Shown here: in pieces, positions 24,468 to 33,103 of the stretch
Layout: each line of letters starts with the position of its first letter
How positions within the stretch are numbered: position 1 is the first letter of the stretch
Assembly (NCBI RefSeq): GCF_009380135.2
Contig: NZ_WHUT02000005.1
Span: 62,001 to 126,000 of the forward strand
DNA from: Fertoeibacter niger
GTDB lineage: Bacteria; Pseudomonadota; Alphaproteobacteria; Rhodobacterales; Rhodobacteraceae
Direction of reading: 5' to 3'
DNA length: 64,000 nt
Made by a program: the position numbers and the translations under genes
The notes under the pieces: model-generated
What the model saw: the letters and a program-made list of their open reading frames with translations, nothing else
Told to the model about the DNA's origin: nothing
Databases searched by the model: none

Positions 24468-25886
24468 ATGTCTGCCCTGATCCCCCGCCTGACTGACCTG
24501 CTTGGCCCCGCCCATGTGCTGACCGGTGACGCCACGGCGCGGCATGCAAAGGACTGGACCGGCAAGTTCACCTCCCGCCCGCTGGCGGTGGTGCGGCCCG
24601 GTTCAACCGCCGAGGTCGCGGCGGTATTGCGGCTGGCGGCTGCGGCGGGCGTGGCCGTGGTGCCTTGCGGCGGTTTGACCGGCATCACAGGCGCGGTGAT
24701 GAACGACGGCGCGCTGATGCTGAGCCTGGAACGGATGAACCGCATCCGCGAACTGCGCCCCGAGGCGCGGCTGGCGGTGGTCGAGGCCGGGGTGGTGCTG
24801 CAATCGCTGCACGACGCTGCCGAGGCGCAGGGCCTGTATTTCCCGCTGTGGTTCGGCGCGCGGGGCTCGGCGATGATCGGCGGCGTGCTGTCAACCAATG
24901 CGGGCGGGTCGAACGTGCTGCGCTATGGGTCCACCCGCGCGCTGTGTCTGGGGCTGGAGGTGGTTCTGGCGGACGGGCGCGTGCTGAACCTGATGTCGGA
25001 ACTGCACAAGGACAATTCCGGCTATGATCTGAAGAACCTGTTCATCGGGGCCGAGGGCACGTTGGGCGTGATCACCGCCGCCGTGATGAAACTGGTGCCG
25101 CGCCCGCGCGCCTATGCCACAGCCACGCTGGCCGCCCGCAGCCTGCCCGATGCGCTAGCCCTGCTGAACCGGTTGCAAGAGGTGTCTGGCGGCGCGGTAG
25201 AGGCCTTCGAATACATGCCCGACACCTATATGCGGCAGTTGGAACGGGTGCGCCCCGACCTGAAATCGCCCTTTGCCATTCCCCATGCGGTCAACATCCT
25301 TGTGGAACTGGGGGCCACGGCCCCGCGCGATGCGGCGGCGCAGCCTGACGGGTCCACCCCCGTGACCACGCTGCTGGAAGAGACTTTAGCGGCCATGATG
25401 GAACAGGGGCTGATCCTTGACGCCGTGGTGGCGCAGAACGAGGGCCAGCGCCGCAAGATGTGGGAACGGCGCGAGGCGGCGGCCGAGGCCACCTATGCCC
25501 GCAAACCCGTGATCGACACCGATGTGGCGCTGCCGCTGCATCTGGTGGATGCCGCGATGACGGCGTTTCACGCCCGCCTGCCCGCGATCGACCAAGCTGC
25601 CGAGACGTTTACCGTGGGCCATCTGGGTGACGGCAACCTGCATTTCAGCGTCTATCCCACGCGCGACGACCCCGCGCTGGCCGCAAGGGTGGTGGAGATG
25701 GTCGAGGATGTGGTGGCCGAACTGGGTGGCAGCTTTTCCGCCGAACATGGCGTGGGCCTGTCGAAACGCCCCTCGATGGCGCGGCGCAAGGATGCGGTGG
25801 CGCTGGATGTGATGCGCGCACTCAAGGCCGCGCTCGACCCCGGCAACCTGATGAACCCCGGCAAGGTGCTGCCCGACCGCGCATAG
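24468..25886 (+). CDS. FAD-binding dehydrogenase (D-lactate / D-2-hydroxyglutarate dehydrogenase type)
   Basis: 472 residues from the ATG at 24468 with GGAGG eight bases before it. The N-terminal FAD_binding_4 (PCMH) fold has VVPCGGLTGITGAV and FGARGSAMIGGVLSTNAGG. The C-terminal FAD_oxidase_C domain has VGHLGDGNLHFSVYP and SFSAEHGVGLSK. This is the GlcD/DLD/D2HGDH family, which oxidises D-2-hydroxy acids and passes electrons to a quinone, cytochrome or ETF. The precise substrate cannot be read from sequence. It is followed 54 bases later by an MFS carrier that might import the substrate (inference). Confidence 0.88.
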   Translation: MSALIPRLTDLLGPAHVLTGDATARHAKDWTGKFTSRPLAVVRPGSTAEVAAVLRLAAAAGVAVVPCGGLTGITGAVMNDGALMLSLERMNRIRELRPEARLAVVEAGVVLQSLHDAAEAQGLYFPLWFGARGSAMIGGVLSTNAGGSNVLRYGSTRALCLGLEVVLADGRVLNLMSELHKDNSGYDLKNLFIGAEGTLGVITAAVMKLVPRPRAYATATLAARSLPDALALLNRLQEVSGGAVEAFEYMPDTYMRQLERVRPDLKSPFAIPHAVNILVELGATAPRDAAAQPDGSTPVTTLLEETLAAMMEQGLILDAVVAQNEGQRRKMWERREAAAEATYARKPVIDTDVALPLHLVDAAMTAFHARLPAIDQAAETFTVGHLGDGNLHFSVYPTRDDPALAARVVEMVEDVVAELGGSFSAEHGVGLSKRPSMARRKDAVALDVMRALKAALDPGNLMNPGKVLPDRA

Positions 25887-25940
25887 GACGGGCAGTCTGC
25901 CCATCCCTCCCCCGACCACCCGCACCTGAAAGCCCATCCG

Positions 25941-27155
25941 ATGCCCGTCCTGCGCCTGATCTGGCACGACCCCACCCTGCGGCTGGTCACGCTGGCCTTT
26001 GCGCTGCTGGGGGCCTTTGCCTGCACCTTTGCCCCGTATCAGTCACTGATCGCGGTGGAACGGCTGGGGCTTTCGGATGCCGCTTATGCGCTGGTGCTGG
26101 TGCTGGCTTCGGTGCTGGGGGTCAGCGGTGCGATTGCGGCGGGCATCATCACCGACCAGCGCGCCAACCGCCGCCAGATGGCGCTGGGGGCGGCGATTCT
26201 GTCACTGGCGGGCACGGCGCTGATGTGGGCGGCCCCCGGGCCATGGGGGTTCGTGCTGGCGCATGCGGTGATCCTGCCGCTGGGGGGCAGCCTGTTCGGC
26301 CAGATCTTCGCGCTGTCGCGGCTGGCGGCGGGTGCCTATCCGGCGCAGCGTGATTCGATCCAGTCGGCGGTGCGGGCGGTGTTCGCGCTGCCGTTCGTCA
26401 TCGTGCTGCCGCTGTGGTCGCTGGCGTTCAGCGCGGGCGTGGGGGTGATGGCGGTCTATCCCGCAGCGACCCTGCTGGCACTGGGGCTGCTGGCGCTGAT
26501 CTGGCGGTTCTGGCCGCAGGATGGCCGCACAGTCTGGGCCGACCCGAAATCCGGCCTCAGTTTCGTGCAGTCGCTGGCCGAGATGGCCAACCGCCGCGTG
26601 CTGATCCGCGTGGTGCTGCTGGGCGCGGTGAATACCGCCGTGGCGCTGTATATGGTGCTGATCGGGCTGGTGTTTCACGACACTCCGGGCCGGGACGAGG
26701 CGGATGTGGCGTTGTTCGTGGGGCTGGTGGCGGGGCTGGAGGTGCCCTTCATGCTGGCCATGCCGCTGGCGCTTCGGCTGGCGTGCAAGACGGTGCTGAT
26801 TGCGGCGGGGGCGGCGCTTTATGCCGCGTATCTGATCGCGCTGCCGCTGCTGGCGGCGTCGCCGCTGGTCTGGTTGCTGACGCTGCCCTGCGCCATTGGC
26901 GGGGCGGCGATACTGGCGCTGCCGATTGCCTATCTGCAAGACCTGATGGCGGCACGTCCAGGGGCCGGATCATCCCTGATGGCGTTGCAACGGGTGGTGG
27001 GCGACGGGTTCTGCGCCACGGCCTTTGCCATCGGCACCTTCGCCTCGGGCTATGGGCTGGCGGCGGTGCTGGGCGGGGCCTGCACTTTGGCGGGTGGTCT
27101 GGGGCTGCTGTGGGTGGACCGGCGGCGCGGGCAGCGGGCGCAGGCGGTGGTCTGA
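25941..27155 (+). CDS. Major facilitator superfamily transporter
   Basis: 404 residues with about 12 predicted transmembrane helices, starting LVTLAFALLGAFACTFAPYQ. The loop between helices 2 and 3 carries a short basic motif (DQRANRRQ), the usual MFS position. The pattern resembles sugar-efflux (SetA/B)-like members, but the substrate is unassigned. It may be co-transcribed with the flavoprotein dehydrogenase 54 bases upstream. It converges on hemC with only 9 bases between the stop codons. Confidence 0.85.
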   Translation: MPVLRLIWHDPTLRLVTLAFALLGAFACTFAPYQSLIAVERLGLSDAAYALVLVLASVLGVSGAIAAGIITDQRANRRQMALGAAILSLAGTALMWAAPGPWGFVLAHAVILPLGGSLFGQIFALSRLAAGAYPAQRDSIQSAVRAVFALPFVIVLPLWSLAFSAGVGVMAVYPAATLLALGLLALIWRFWPQDGRTVWADPKSGLSFVQSLAEMANRRVLIRVVLLGAVNTAVALYMVLIGLVFHDTPGRDEADVALFVGLVAGLEVPFMLAMPLALRLACKTVLIAAGAALYAAYLIALPLLAASPLVWLLTLPCAIGGAAILALPIAYLQDLMAARPGAGSSLMALQRVVGDGFCATAFAIGTFASGYGLAAVLGGACTLAGGLGLLWVDRRRGQRAQAVV

Positions 27156-27164
27156 CGCCCGGCC

Positions 27165-28100
27165 TCAGCCAAAGAAATCAGCCGGGGCCTGCCCCAGCAA
27201 TTCCGCCGCCAGCGCCTGCCCCAAGGCCGCACCATCGGCCACCGGCCCGCGCAAATCCCCGGCAATCGCTGCCGTGCCGTCAGGCCGCAATATCTCGCCC
27301 CGCAGCCACAGATCAGCACCGTCGATCACCGCCAGCCCGGCGATCGGCGTCTGGCATGATCCGTCAAGCCGCAACAGATAGGCCCGTTCCGCCGCCAGCC
27401 GCAGGCCCGTGGGGCCGTCGTGAATGGCCGCCAGCATCGCCTCGGCCCGCGCGTCGCCGATGCGCCGCTCGATGCCTATCGCCCCCTGCGCCACGGCGGG
27501 CAGCATGTCTTCGGGGTCGATGGCCACCTGCGAAACCTGCATGCCCAGCCGGTTCAGCCCGGCCATCGCCAGAAAGGTTGCCACCGCCACGCCATCGCCC
27601 AGCTTTTTCATCCGGGTCTGCACGTTGCCGCGAAATTCGACCACCTGCAAATCCGGCCTGCGGTGCAAAAGCTGCGCGCGCCTGCGCAAAGATGATGACC
27701 CCACCACCGCCCCCTGCGGCAAATCCGCCAGCGCACCCACCAGGGGCGACACGAACGCATCGCGCACATCCTCACGCGGCAGATAGGTGTCAAGGCACAG
27801 CCCGTCAGGTTGCAGCGTCGGCATGTCCTTCATCGAATGCACGGCAATGTCAATGTGGCCGTCAAGCAGCGCATCCTCGATCTCGCGCGTGAACAGGCCC
27901 TTGCCGCCGATGTCTTTCAGCGCCTTGTCCTGTATCTGGTCGCCCGTCACCTTGATGACCACGATGGCAAACGCCGCCTCGGGCAAGTGAAAGGCCGCCA
28001 TCAGCCGCGCGCGGGTCTCATGCGCCTGCGCCAGTGCAAGGGGCGAGCCCCGGGTGCCGATGTTCAGGGGTTCCGACGGGGTGGGAAGGGCATATGTCAT
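27165..28100 (-). CDS. hemC: Hydroxymethylbilane synthase (porphobilinogen deaminase)
   Basis: 311 residues. It condenses four porphobilinogens to hydroxymethylbilane for heme, siroheme, cobalamin and bacteriochlorophyll. It starts [16 protein letters not shown], has the substrate-binding [14 protein letters not shown], and the dipyrromethane-cofactor Cys in [11 protein letters not shown]. The start at 28100 was chosen because it puts the conserved N terminus at the usual place. It is divergent from hemE with 97 bases between the starts, a common arrangement in alphaproteobacteria. Confidence 0.97.
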   Translation of the reverse strand: MTYALPTPSEPLNIGTRGSPLALAQAHETRARLMAAFHLPEAAFAIVVIKVTGDQIQDKALKDIGGKGLFTREIEDALLDGHIDIAVHSMKDMPTLQPDGLCLDTYLPREDVRDAFVSPLVGALADLPQGAVVGSSSLRRRAQLLHRRPDLQVVEFRGNVQTRMKKLGDGVAVATFLAMAGLNRLGMQVSQVAIDPEDMLPAVAQGAIGIERRIGDARAEAMLAAIHDGPTGLRLAAERAYLLRLDGSCQTPIAGLAVIDGADLWLRGEILRPDGTAAIAGDLRGPVADGAALGQALAAELLGQAPADFFG

Positions 28101-28197
28101 GCGCCCAGACTTACCTATGTCCAATTCGCCTGACAACTCCCGTATTGACAAGCGGCGCCTGCCTTGGGAACGAAGGGCATCAAGGGGAGAGAAGCGA

Positions 28198-29232
28198 ATG
28201 ACCAAGACCATCCTGCGCGCGCTGAACGGCGAAGTGCTGCCCACGCCGCCGATCTGGATGATGCGTCAGGCCGGCCGCTATCTGCCCGAATACCGCGCCA
28301 CCCGGGCGCAGGCGGGCGATTTCCTGTCGCTGTGCTACAACCCGGAACTGGCGGCAGAGGTGACGTTGCAACCGATCCGACGCTACGGCTTTGACGCGGC
28401 GATCCTGTTTGCCGACATCCTGCTGCTGCCGCAGGCGCTGGGGGCCGATCTGTGGTTTTCCACCGGCGAGGGGCCGCGCCTGTCAACCATCACCGACATG
28501 GCCGGGGTGCAGGCGCTGAAACCCGTGGGGGCGATCCACGACACGCTGTCGCCGATCTATGAAACCGTGCGGATTCTGGCCCGCGAACTGCCGGGCGAAA
28601 CCACACTGATCGGTTTCGCCGGTGCGCCCTGGACCGTTGCCACCTATATGGTCGCAGGCCGTGGCACCCCCGATCAGGCCCCGGCGCATCTGCTGAAAGA
28701 CACCGACCGCCCGGCGTTTCAGGCGCTGATCGACCGCATCACCGAAGGCACCATCGAATACCTGTCGATGCAGGTGCAGGCGGGGGCCGAGGTGATAAAG
28801 CTGTTCGATTCATGGGCCGGGTCTCTCAAGGGTCAGGATTTCACCGATTTTGCGGTGAAACCCGCCGCCACGATCATCGCCGCGCTGAAGGCCCGCCACC
28901 CCGGCCTGCCGATCATCGCCTTCCCGCGAGAGGGGGGCGAGGGCTATATCGGTTTTGCCAGGGCCACCGGCGCCGATTGCGTGGCCATCGACAATTCGGT
29001 GACGCCGGAATGGGCGGCGGAACATGTGCAGGTCACGGGCTGCGTGCAGGGCAACCTTGCCCCGCATCACATGGTGGAAGGCGGCCCGGCGCTGGATGAC
29101 GCCGCCCGCCGCGTGGTGAAAGCCTTTGGCAAAGGCCCGCATATCTTCAACCTGGGCCATGGCATCACGCCCGAGGCGAACCCCGACAACGTGCAGCGGA
29201 TGATCGACGTGGTGCGCGAAGGCGCGGCATAG
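28198..29232 (+). CDS. hemE: Uroporphyrinogen decarboxylase
   Basis: 344 residues. It decarboxylates uroporphyrinogen III to coproporphyrinogen III in the cytoplasm. The signature [17 protein letters not shown] is at the N terminus, and [16 protein letters not shown] and the GNLAPHHM region are typical. AGGGGAGA lies shortly before the ATG at 28198. A TTGACA hexamer at 28144 could be its -35 box, but no good -10 partner was seen. It is divergent from hemC; hemF is 3 kb away. Confidence 0.97.
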   Translation: MTKTILRALNGEVLPTPPIWMMRQAGRYLPEYRATRAQAGDFLSLCYNPELAAEVTLQPIRRYGFDAAILFADILLLPQALGADLWFSTGEGPRLSTITDMAGVQALKPVGAIHDTLSPIYETVRILARELPGETTLIGFAGAPWTVATYMVAGRGTPDQAPAHLLKDTDRPAFQALIDRITEGTIEYLSMQVQAGAEVIKLFDSWAGSLKGQDFTDFAVKPAATIIAALKARHPGLPIIAFPREGGEGYIGFARATGADCVAIDNSVTPEWAAEHVQVTGCVQGNLAPHHMVEGGPALDDAARRVVKAFGKGPHIFNLGHGITPEANPDNVQRMIDVVREGAA

Positions 29233-29310
29233 GCGCGCAACCGCCACTGTCGCGCGGCTGTGACTGGCACGCCATTGCTGCCCCGCCCGTGACCTGACAG
29301 GCTTGCGGCC

Positions 29311-29955
29311 ATGTCACACCGCGCCCGTCTTGCCATGCCCGCACTTGCCATGCCCGCCCTTGCCCTGCTGCTGGCGTTTGCCCTGGCCCCGGCGGCGCAG
29401 GCCAAACCACAGGCCTGCCTCACCTCGCTGGAGGGGTTTGCCGTGCCGCTGGCCTATGACACCAGCGACCCGCAGCTGAAGGAAAACCGCACGATGCGCG
29501 AGCGGGTGTTCGGCGGCCCGGGCGATGTGACCTGCCCCGGCTATGTCACCCTGCGGCACCTGACGCCGGGCCTCAGCGATACCGAACGCGCGGTGTTCTG
29601 CCTGCAATTCGACGGGCAGGCGAAAACCTACACCGGATTTGCCGAGGGGCCGCGCGATGCCTATGTGGCCTGCGCCAGACCCACATCAGGGTTTTGCGAA
29701 AGGGTCAACACCACCGCCGAGGTTGCCCTGACGATCGCGGGCTATGGGGCCACCGCCGCAGGCCGTGCCGCACGCGACAGCGCTGCCGAGGCGGCAGGAG
29801 CGGTGATCCTGACCGGCTCCACCGCCAGCGTCTCAGCCACGCTCAGCAGCCTCGGGGCCTCGGCCATGTCGGTGCTGTCGGCCCCCGCCACGCTGACCGC
29901 CGCCGTTGTGACGGTGGTGGCGGTGGGCGGCGCGGTCTATGTGTGCAGCGAATAG
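29311..29955 (+). CDS. Secreted or membrane-tethered protein of unknown function
   Basis: 214 residues. The signal peptide contains a 15-bp tandem repeat (LAMPA twice) and ends near AQAKP. The central part has six cysteines (ACLTS, VTCPGY, VFCLQF, VACARP, GFCERV and, at the end, VYCSE). The C-terminal third is Ala/Ser/Thr-rich and hydrophobic (TAAVVTVVAVGGAVYVCSE), so it may insert in a membrane. No family was recognised. Copy F of the intergenic repeat follows. Confidence 0.7.
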   Translation: MSHRARLAMPALAMPALALLLAFALAPAAQAKPQACLTSLEGFAVPLAYDTSDPQLKENRTMRERVFGGPGDVTCPGYVTLRHLTPGLSDTERAVFCLQFDGQAKTYTGFAEGPRDAYVACARPTSGFCERVNTTAEVALTIAGYGATAAGRAARDSAAEAAGAVILTGSTASVSATLSSLGASAMSVLSAPATLTAAVVTVVAVGGAVYVCSE

Positions 29956-29987
29956 GCGCGCGGCCTCATTTCGGGCTTTCCCTGTGT

Positions 29988-30039
29988 CTCTTTCCAGACA
30001 AAAATATCCCACGGGGGTCCGGGGGTGTGAAACCCCCGG
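29988..30039 (-). repeat. Intergenic GGGATATTT element, copy F (reverse of copy B)
   Basis: Minus-strand copy of the 52-base element at 10084-10135, differing at one position (TTTTTGTC for TTTATGTC). It lies between the secreted-protein gene and the LysR gene, with the hairpin arms CCGGGGG/CCCCCGG intact. An in-frame extension of the LysR gene would run through it and encode KYPTGVRGCETPG, so start calls upstream of 30083 would be artefacts. Confidence 0.85.
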
Positions 30040-30082
30040 CGGCCTGACAAGCCAGATAACCCCTGCAAAAAAGGCCCGCCCC

Positions 30083-30994
30083 ATGCCGCTTCGCTTTACC
30101 CTGCGCCAGCTGGAATATCTCGTCGCCGTCGGCGACGCGGGGTCCATCGCACTGGCGGCGGAGCGGATCAATGTCTCCTCCCCCTCGATTTCCACCGCCA
30201 TCGCGCAGCTGGAGGCCGAGTTCGGCCTGCCGCTGTTCGTGCGCCGCCATGCGCATGGGCTGGCGCTGACCACCGGCGGGCGGCGGTTTGTCGAACAGGC
30301 GCGGGCGGTGTTGCAGGCGGCGGGGCGGCTGAACGATCTGGCCAATGACATCACCGGGCAGGTGCGCGGGCCGCTGAACGTGGGCTGTCTGACCACATTC
30401 GCGCAGATCCTGCTGCCCCGGCTCAGGCGCGGCTTTGTTACCGCCCACCCCGACGTGACCTTCCGGCAGTATGAGCGGGATCAGGCAGGCATTTTCGACG
30501 GGCTGCGGGATGCCACGCTGGATGTAGCCCTGACCTATGATCTGGACATTCCGCCCGACCTGCGCTTCATCGCGTTGCAGGCGCTGCCGCCCTATGCGGT
30601 GCTGGCGCCCTCGCATCCGCTGGCGGGGCGGGAATCGGTGGCTCTTGCCGATCTGGCGCCGCATCCGATGGTGCTGCTGGACCTGCCGTTCAGCACCGAA
30701 TACTTCCTGTCGTTCTTCACCAGTGCCCGGCTGCGCCCGGTGATCGCCGAACGCACCCGCGACATGGCGGTGATGCGGGGGCTGGTGGCAAACGGCTTTG
30801 GCTATTCCATCGCCAATATCCGCCCGGTGACAGATGTGGCCCCCGATGGCAGCCGCCTGGCCATCGTGCCGCTGACCGGGGCGCTGCGGCCCATGCAGCT
30901 GGGGCTGGCCCTGCCCGAAGGGGCCGAGGCCTCGCAGACCATCCGGGCCTTTGTAGGCCATTGCCGGGGCAGCATTGCCCCCGGGGCGGCCTGA
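30083..30994 (+). CDS. LysR-family transcriptional regulator
   Basis: 303 residues. The N-terminal winged HTH is typical (LRQLEYLVAVGDAGSIALAAERINVSSPSIS), followed by a linker helix and a LysR_substrate domain (about 90-300). The start at 30083 excludes the repeat upstream. LysR proteins usually control a divergent gene, but the gene before it is co-oriented and separated by a repeat, so the target is not evident. LysE is convergent, with only three bases between the stop codons. Confidence 0.93.
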   Translation: MPLRFTLRQLEYLVAVGDAGSIALAAERINVSSPSISTAIAQLEAEFGLPLFVRRHAHGLALTTGGRRFVEQARAVLQAAGRLNDLANDITGQVRGPLNVGCLTTFAQILLPRLRRGFVTAHPDVTFRQYERDQAGIFDGLRDATLDVALTYDLDIPPDLRFIALQALPPYAVLAPSHPLAGRESVALADLAPHPMVLLDLPFSTEYFLSFFTSARLRPVIAERTRDMAVMRGLVANGFGYSIANIRPVTDVAPDGSRLAIVPLTGALRPMQLGLALPEGAEASQTIRAFVGHCRGSIAPGAA

Positions 30995-30997
30995 CGC

Positions 30998-31618
30998 TCA
31001 GGTCTTCAGCGCGAACCACAGCGCCACACCGGCCAGCGCCACGGCCAGCACCCGCCGCAGGATGCGGCTGCGCGTGGGATCATCCAGCACCAGTTGGGCC
31101 AAAGACGCCAGCGCCACGATGGCCAGATGCACCGCAGTCGCCACGCCCACATGCACCGCCGACAGCGTGACCGCCTGCACCGCCCCGGCCGCCACCGGCA
31201 GAAACCCCGGCAGAACGGCCACATAGAACACCGCCGCCTTGGGGTTCAGCAGATTCGTCACCAGCCCGCGACGGAAGTAAAGCGCAAGGGTTGACCCCCG
31301 CGCGGCATGCTCCACCGCCTCGTCCGCGCCGCGCCAGCCATCCCAGGCCAGCCACAGCAGATAGGCCACCCCGCCCCAGCGCAGCGCCTGATACAGCAGG
31401 GGCTGCGCGGCAATCACCGTGGCCAGCCCCAGCGCCGCAAACAGCCCCACCACCGCCAGCCCCAGCGCCACCCCGGCCACGGCGGCAAAGCCGGGCCTGC
31501 GCCCCTCGGTCGCGGCGATCATCGCCAGATAGGCCATGTTCGGCCCCGGCGTCAGTTCGATGATCAAGGAGGTCAGCGCAAAGCCCGCCAACGTTTCCGT
31601 GGCGAGCCCGGCAATCAT
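30998..31618 (-). CDS. LysE/RhtB-family amino-acid exporter
   Basis: 206-residue inner-membrane protein with about six helices. The family pattern is clear: IELTPGPNMAYLAMIAATEGRR near the N terminus and GLVTNLLNPKAAVFYVAVLPGF in the middle. It likely exports an amino acid or a related compound. It follows hemF by 13 bases on the same strand and is probably co-transcribed with it. The neighbouring LysR gene could regulate it, although the convergent orientation makes that less likely. Confidence 0.92.
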   Translation of the reverse strand: MIAGLATETLAGFALTSLIIELTPGPNMAYLAMIAATEGRRPGFAAVAGVALGLAVVGLFAALGLATVIAAQPLLYQALRWGGVAYLLWLAWDGWRGADEAVEHAARGSTLALYFRRGLVTNLLNPKAAVFYVAVLPGFLPVAAGAVQAVTLSAVHVGVATAVHLAIVALASLAQLVLDDPTRSRILRRVLAVALAGVALWFALKT

Positions 31619-31631
31619 CAGGTGTTGCCCG

Positions 31632-32510
31632 TCACACCCATTTCGCCATGGGTGGCAGGCTCATCAGCACGGCATTGGCATCATGGCCGGTTTCCAGCCC
31701 GAATTTGGTGCCCCGGTCGTAGACCAGGTTGTATTCGGCATAAAGCCCGCGATGCACAAGCTGCGCGTCCTTGTCGGCCTCGGTCCAGGCCGTGTCGCGG
31801 CGGCGTTCCACCGGGGGCAGATAGGCGGGCAGGAAGGCGCGGCCCACATCCTGGGTAAAGGCGAAATCCGCCGCCCAGTCGCCGGTGTTCAGATCGTCAT
31901 AGAATATGCCGCCCACGCCGCGCGCCCGCCCCCGGTGCGTTACAAAGAAATACTCGTCGGCCCAGGCCTTGAACCGCGCATAATAGTCGGGCGCATGCGC
32001 GTCGCAGGCGACCTGCATCGCGGCGTGGAAATGCGCGGTATCCTCGGGGTATTCCAGACAGGGGTTCAGGTCGGCCCCGCCGCCGAACCACCAGGCATGC
32101 GGGGTCCAGAACATGCGGGTGTTCATGTGGACCGCAGGGGCATGCGGGTTTTGCATATGCGCGACAAGGCTGATGCCCGATGCCCAGAAACGCGGGTCTT
32201 CGGCCATGCCGGGCACACCGCGCGCGGCCATGGCGCGTTGCGCCTTTTCCCCCAGCGCACCGTGGACGGTCGAGATGTTCACCCCCACCTTTTCAAACAC
32301 CCGCCCGCCGCGCATCACGGCCATTTCGCCGCCGCCGCCATCACCCTCGCGGTGGGTCTGGCTGATCGCAAAGCGGCCCGGCGGCAGATGCGCAAAGGAG
32401 CCAGCCTGCAGGCCATCCTCCAGCCCTTCGAAGGCGGCAACAATCTGATCGCGCAGGCTGCGGAACCAGCCGCTTGCCTGCACCTTTTCTTCCTGGAACT
32501 CCTCGGTCAT
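31632..32510 (-). CDS. hemF: Oxygen-dependent coproporphyrinogen III oxidase
   Basis: 292 residues. It carries out oxidative decarboxylation of coproporphyrinogen III with O2. Signatures include GVNISTVHGAL, HMNTRMFWTPHAWWFGGG and AEYNLVYDRGTKFGLETG. Presence of HemF indicates aerobic heme synthesis; an anaerobic HemN is not in the window. It is the first gene of a short unit with the LysE exporter. Confidence 0.97.
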   Translation of the reverse strand: MTEEFQEEKVQASGWFRSLRDQIVAAFEGLEDGLQAGSFAHLPPGRFAISQTHREGDGGGGEMAVMRGGRVFEKVGVNISTVHGALGEKAQRAMAARGVPGMAEDPRFWASGISLVAHMQNPHAPAVHMNTRMFWTPHAWWFGGGADLNPCLEYPEDTAHFHAAMQVACDAHAPDYYARFKAWADEYFFVTHRGRARGVGGIFYDDLNTGDWAADFAFTQDVGRAFLPAYLPPVERRRDTAWTEADKDAQLVHRGLYAEYNLVYDRGTKFGLETGHDANAVLMSLPPMAKWV

Positions 32511-32632
32511 ACCTAACCCTCGCGCAGTGTTTTCAGTCTGCTAGCAGCTTTGCGCCCACCGATCCAGCTTTGGCGGGGAAAAGTTTGCGCAGGCAGGCGG
32601 ACAGGGATAGCGTGAACCAGAGAGGACCAACC

Positions 32633-33037
32633 ATGCACCGCCCGCTTCTTGCAATTCTCGCGCTTGCGCTTGCCGCCTGTGGCACGCCGCAGGAAAACTG
32701 CATCCGCCGCGAAACCCGCGATCTGCGCGTGGTCGAGGATCTGATCGTGACGACGCAGGACAACCTGCGCCGGGGCTATGCGCTGGAAGAGATCACACGC
32801 ACCCGGCCCGTGTGGGAAGAATGCTACCGCCCGGCCCCCAGCCCCACCCCCGGTGCCGCGCCCGAGCTGAAGCCCAGCCTGTGCCTGGAGGAGGAGACCT
32901 ATACCGTCACCCGCCCCAAGGCCATCGACCTGAACGCCGAGGCGCGGACACTGGACAGCCTGAAGGCCAAGCGCAGCGCCCTGCTGCGGCAGGCGGAAGG
33001 GTCGATTGCCCAATGCCGGGCCCAATACCCGGAATAA
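32633..33037 (+). CDS. Small lipoprotein of unknown function
   Basis: 134 residues from the ATG at 32633. The lipobox is LAAC (Cys 16). Five further cysteines, charged helical segments (RRETRDLRVVEDLIVTTQDN and LDSLKAKRSALLRQAEG) and a Pro-rich middle (PAPSPTPGAAPELKP) are seen. No family was recognised. It is probably anchored to the outer or inner membrane facing the periplasm. It is divergent from hemF. Confidence 0.78.
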   Translation: MHRPLLAILALALAACGTPQENCIRRETRDLRVVEDLIVTTQDNLRRGYALEEITRTRPVWEECYRPAPSPTPGAAPELKPSLCLEEETYTVTRPKAIDLNAEARTLDSLKAKRSALLRQAEGSIAQCRAQYPE

Positions 33038-33065
33038 GTCAGCGCCACCCACCGCAGCGACCCCG

Positions 33066-33103
33066 CGTCAATGCACCCGCCTTCAGTGCACCCGCCTTCA
33101 ATG
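33066..33103. repeat. Tandem 14-bp duplication next to the SDR stop
   Basis: TGCACCCGCCTTCA occurs twice back to back (33071-33084 and 33086-33099, one base apart) and is preceded and followed by related sequence. It lies in the gap between the lipoprotein gene and the SDR stop codon. It looks like replication slippage and no function is suggested. Confidence 0.5.

Noticed and set aside
28144-28172. hemE promoter starting at TTGACA
   Set aside because: The -35 hexamer is perfect but no acceptable -10 hexamer is found 16-18 bases downstream.
29264-29279. Possible sigma-54 promoter TGGCACGCCATTGCTG ahead of the secreted-protein gene
   Set aside because: The GG and GC elements are nine bases apart instead of the strict ten, and no activator site was seen.
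29939-30082. N-terminal extension of the LysR protein (KYPTGVRGCETPG)
   Set aside because: It is translated from the dispersed repeat at 29988, and the same peptide appears from the unlinked copy at 10084.
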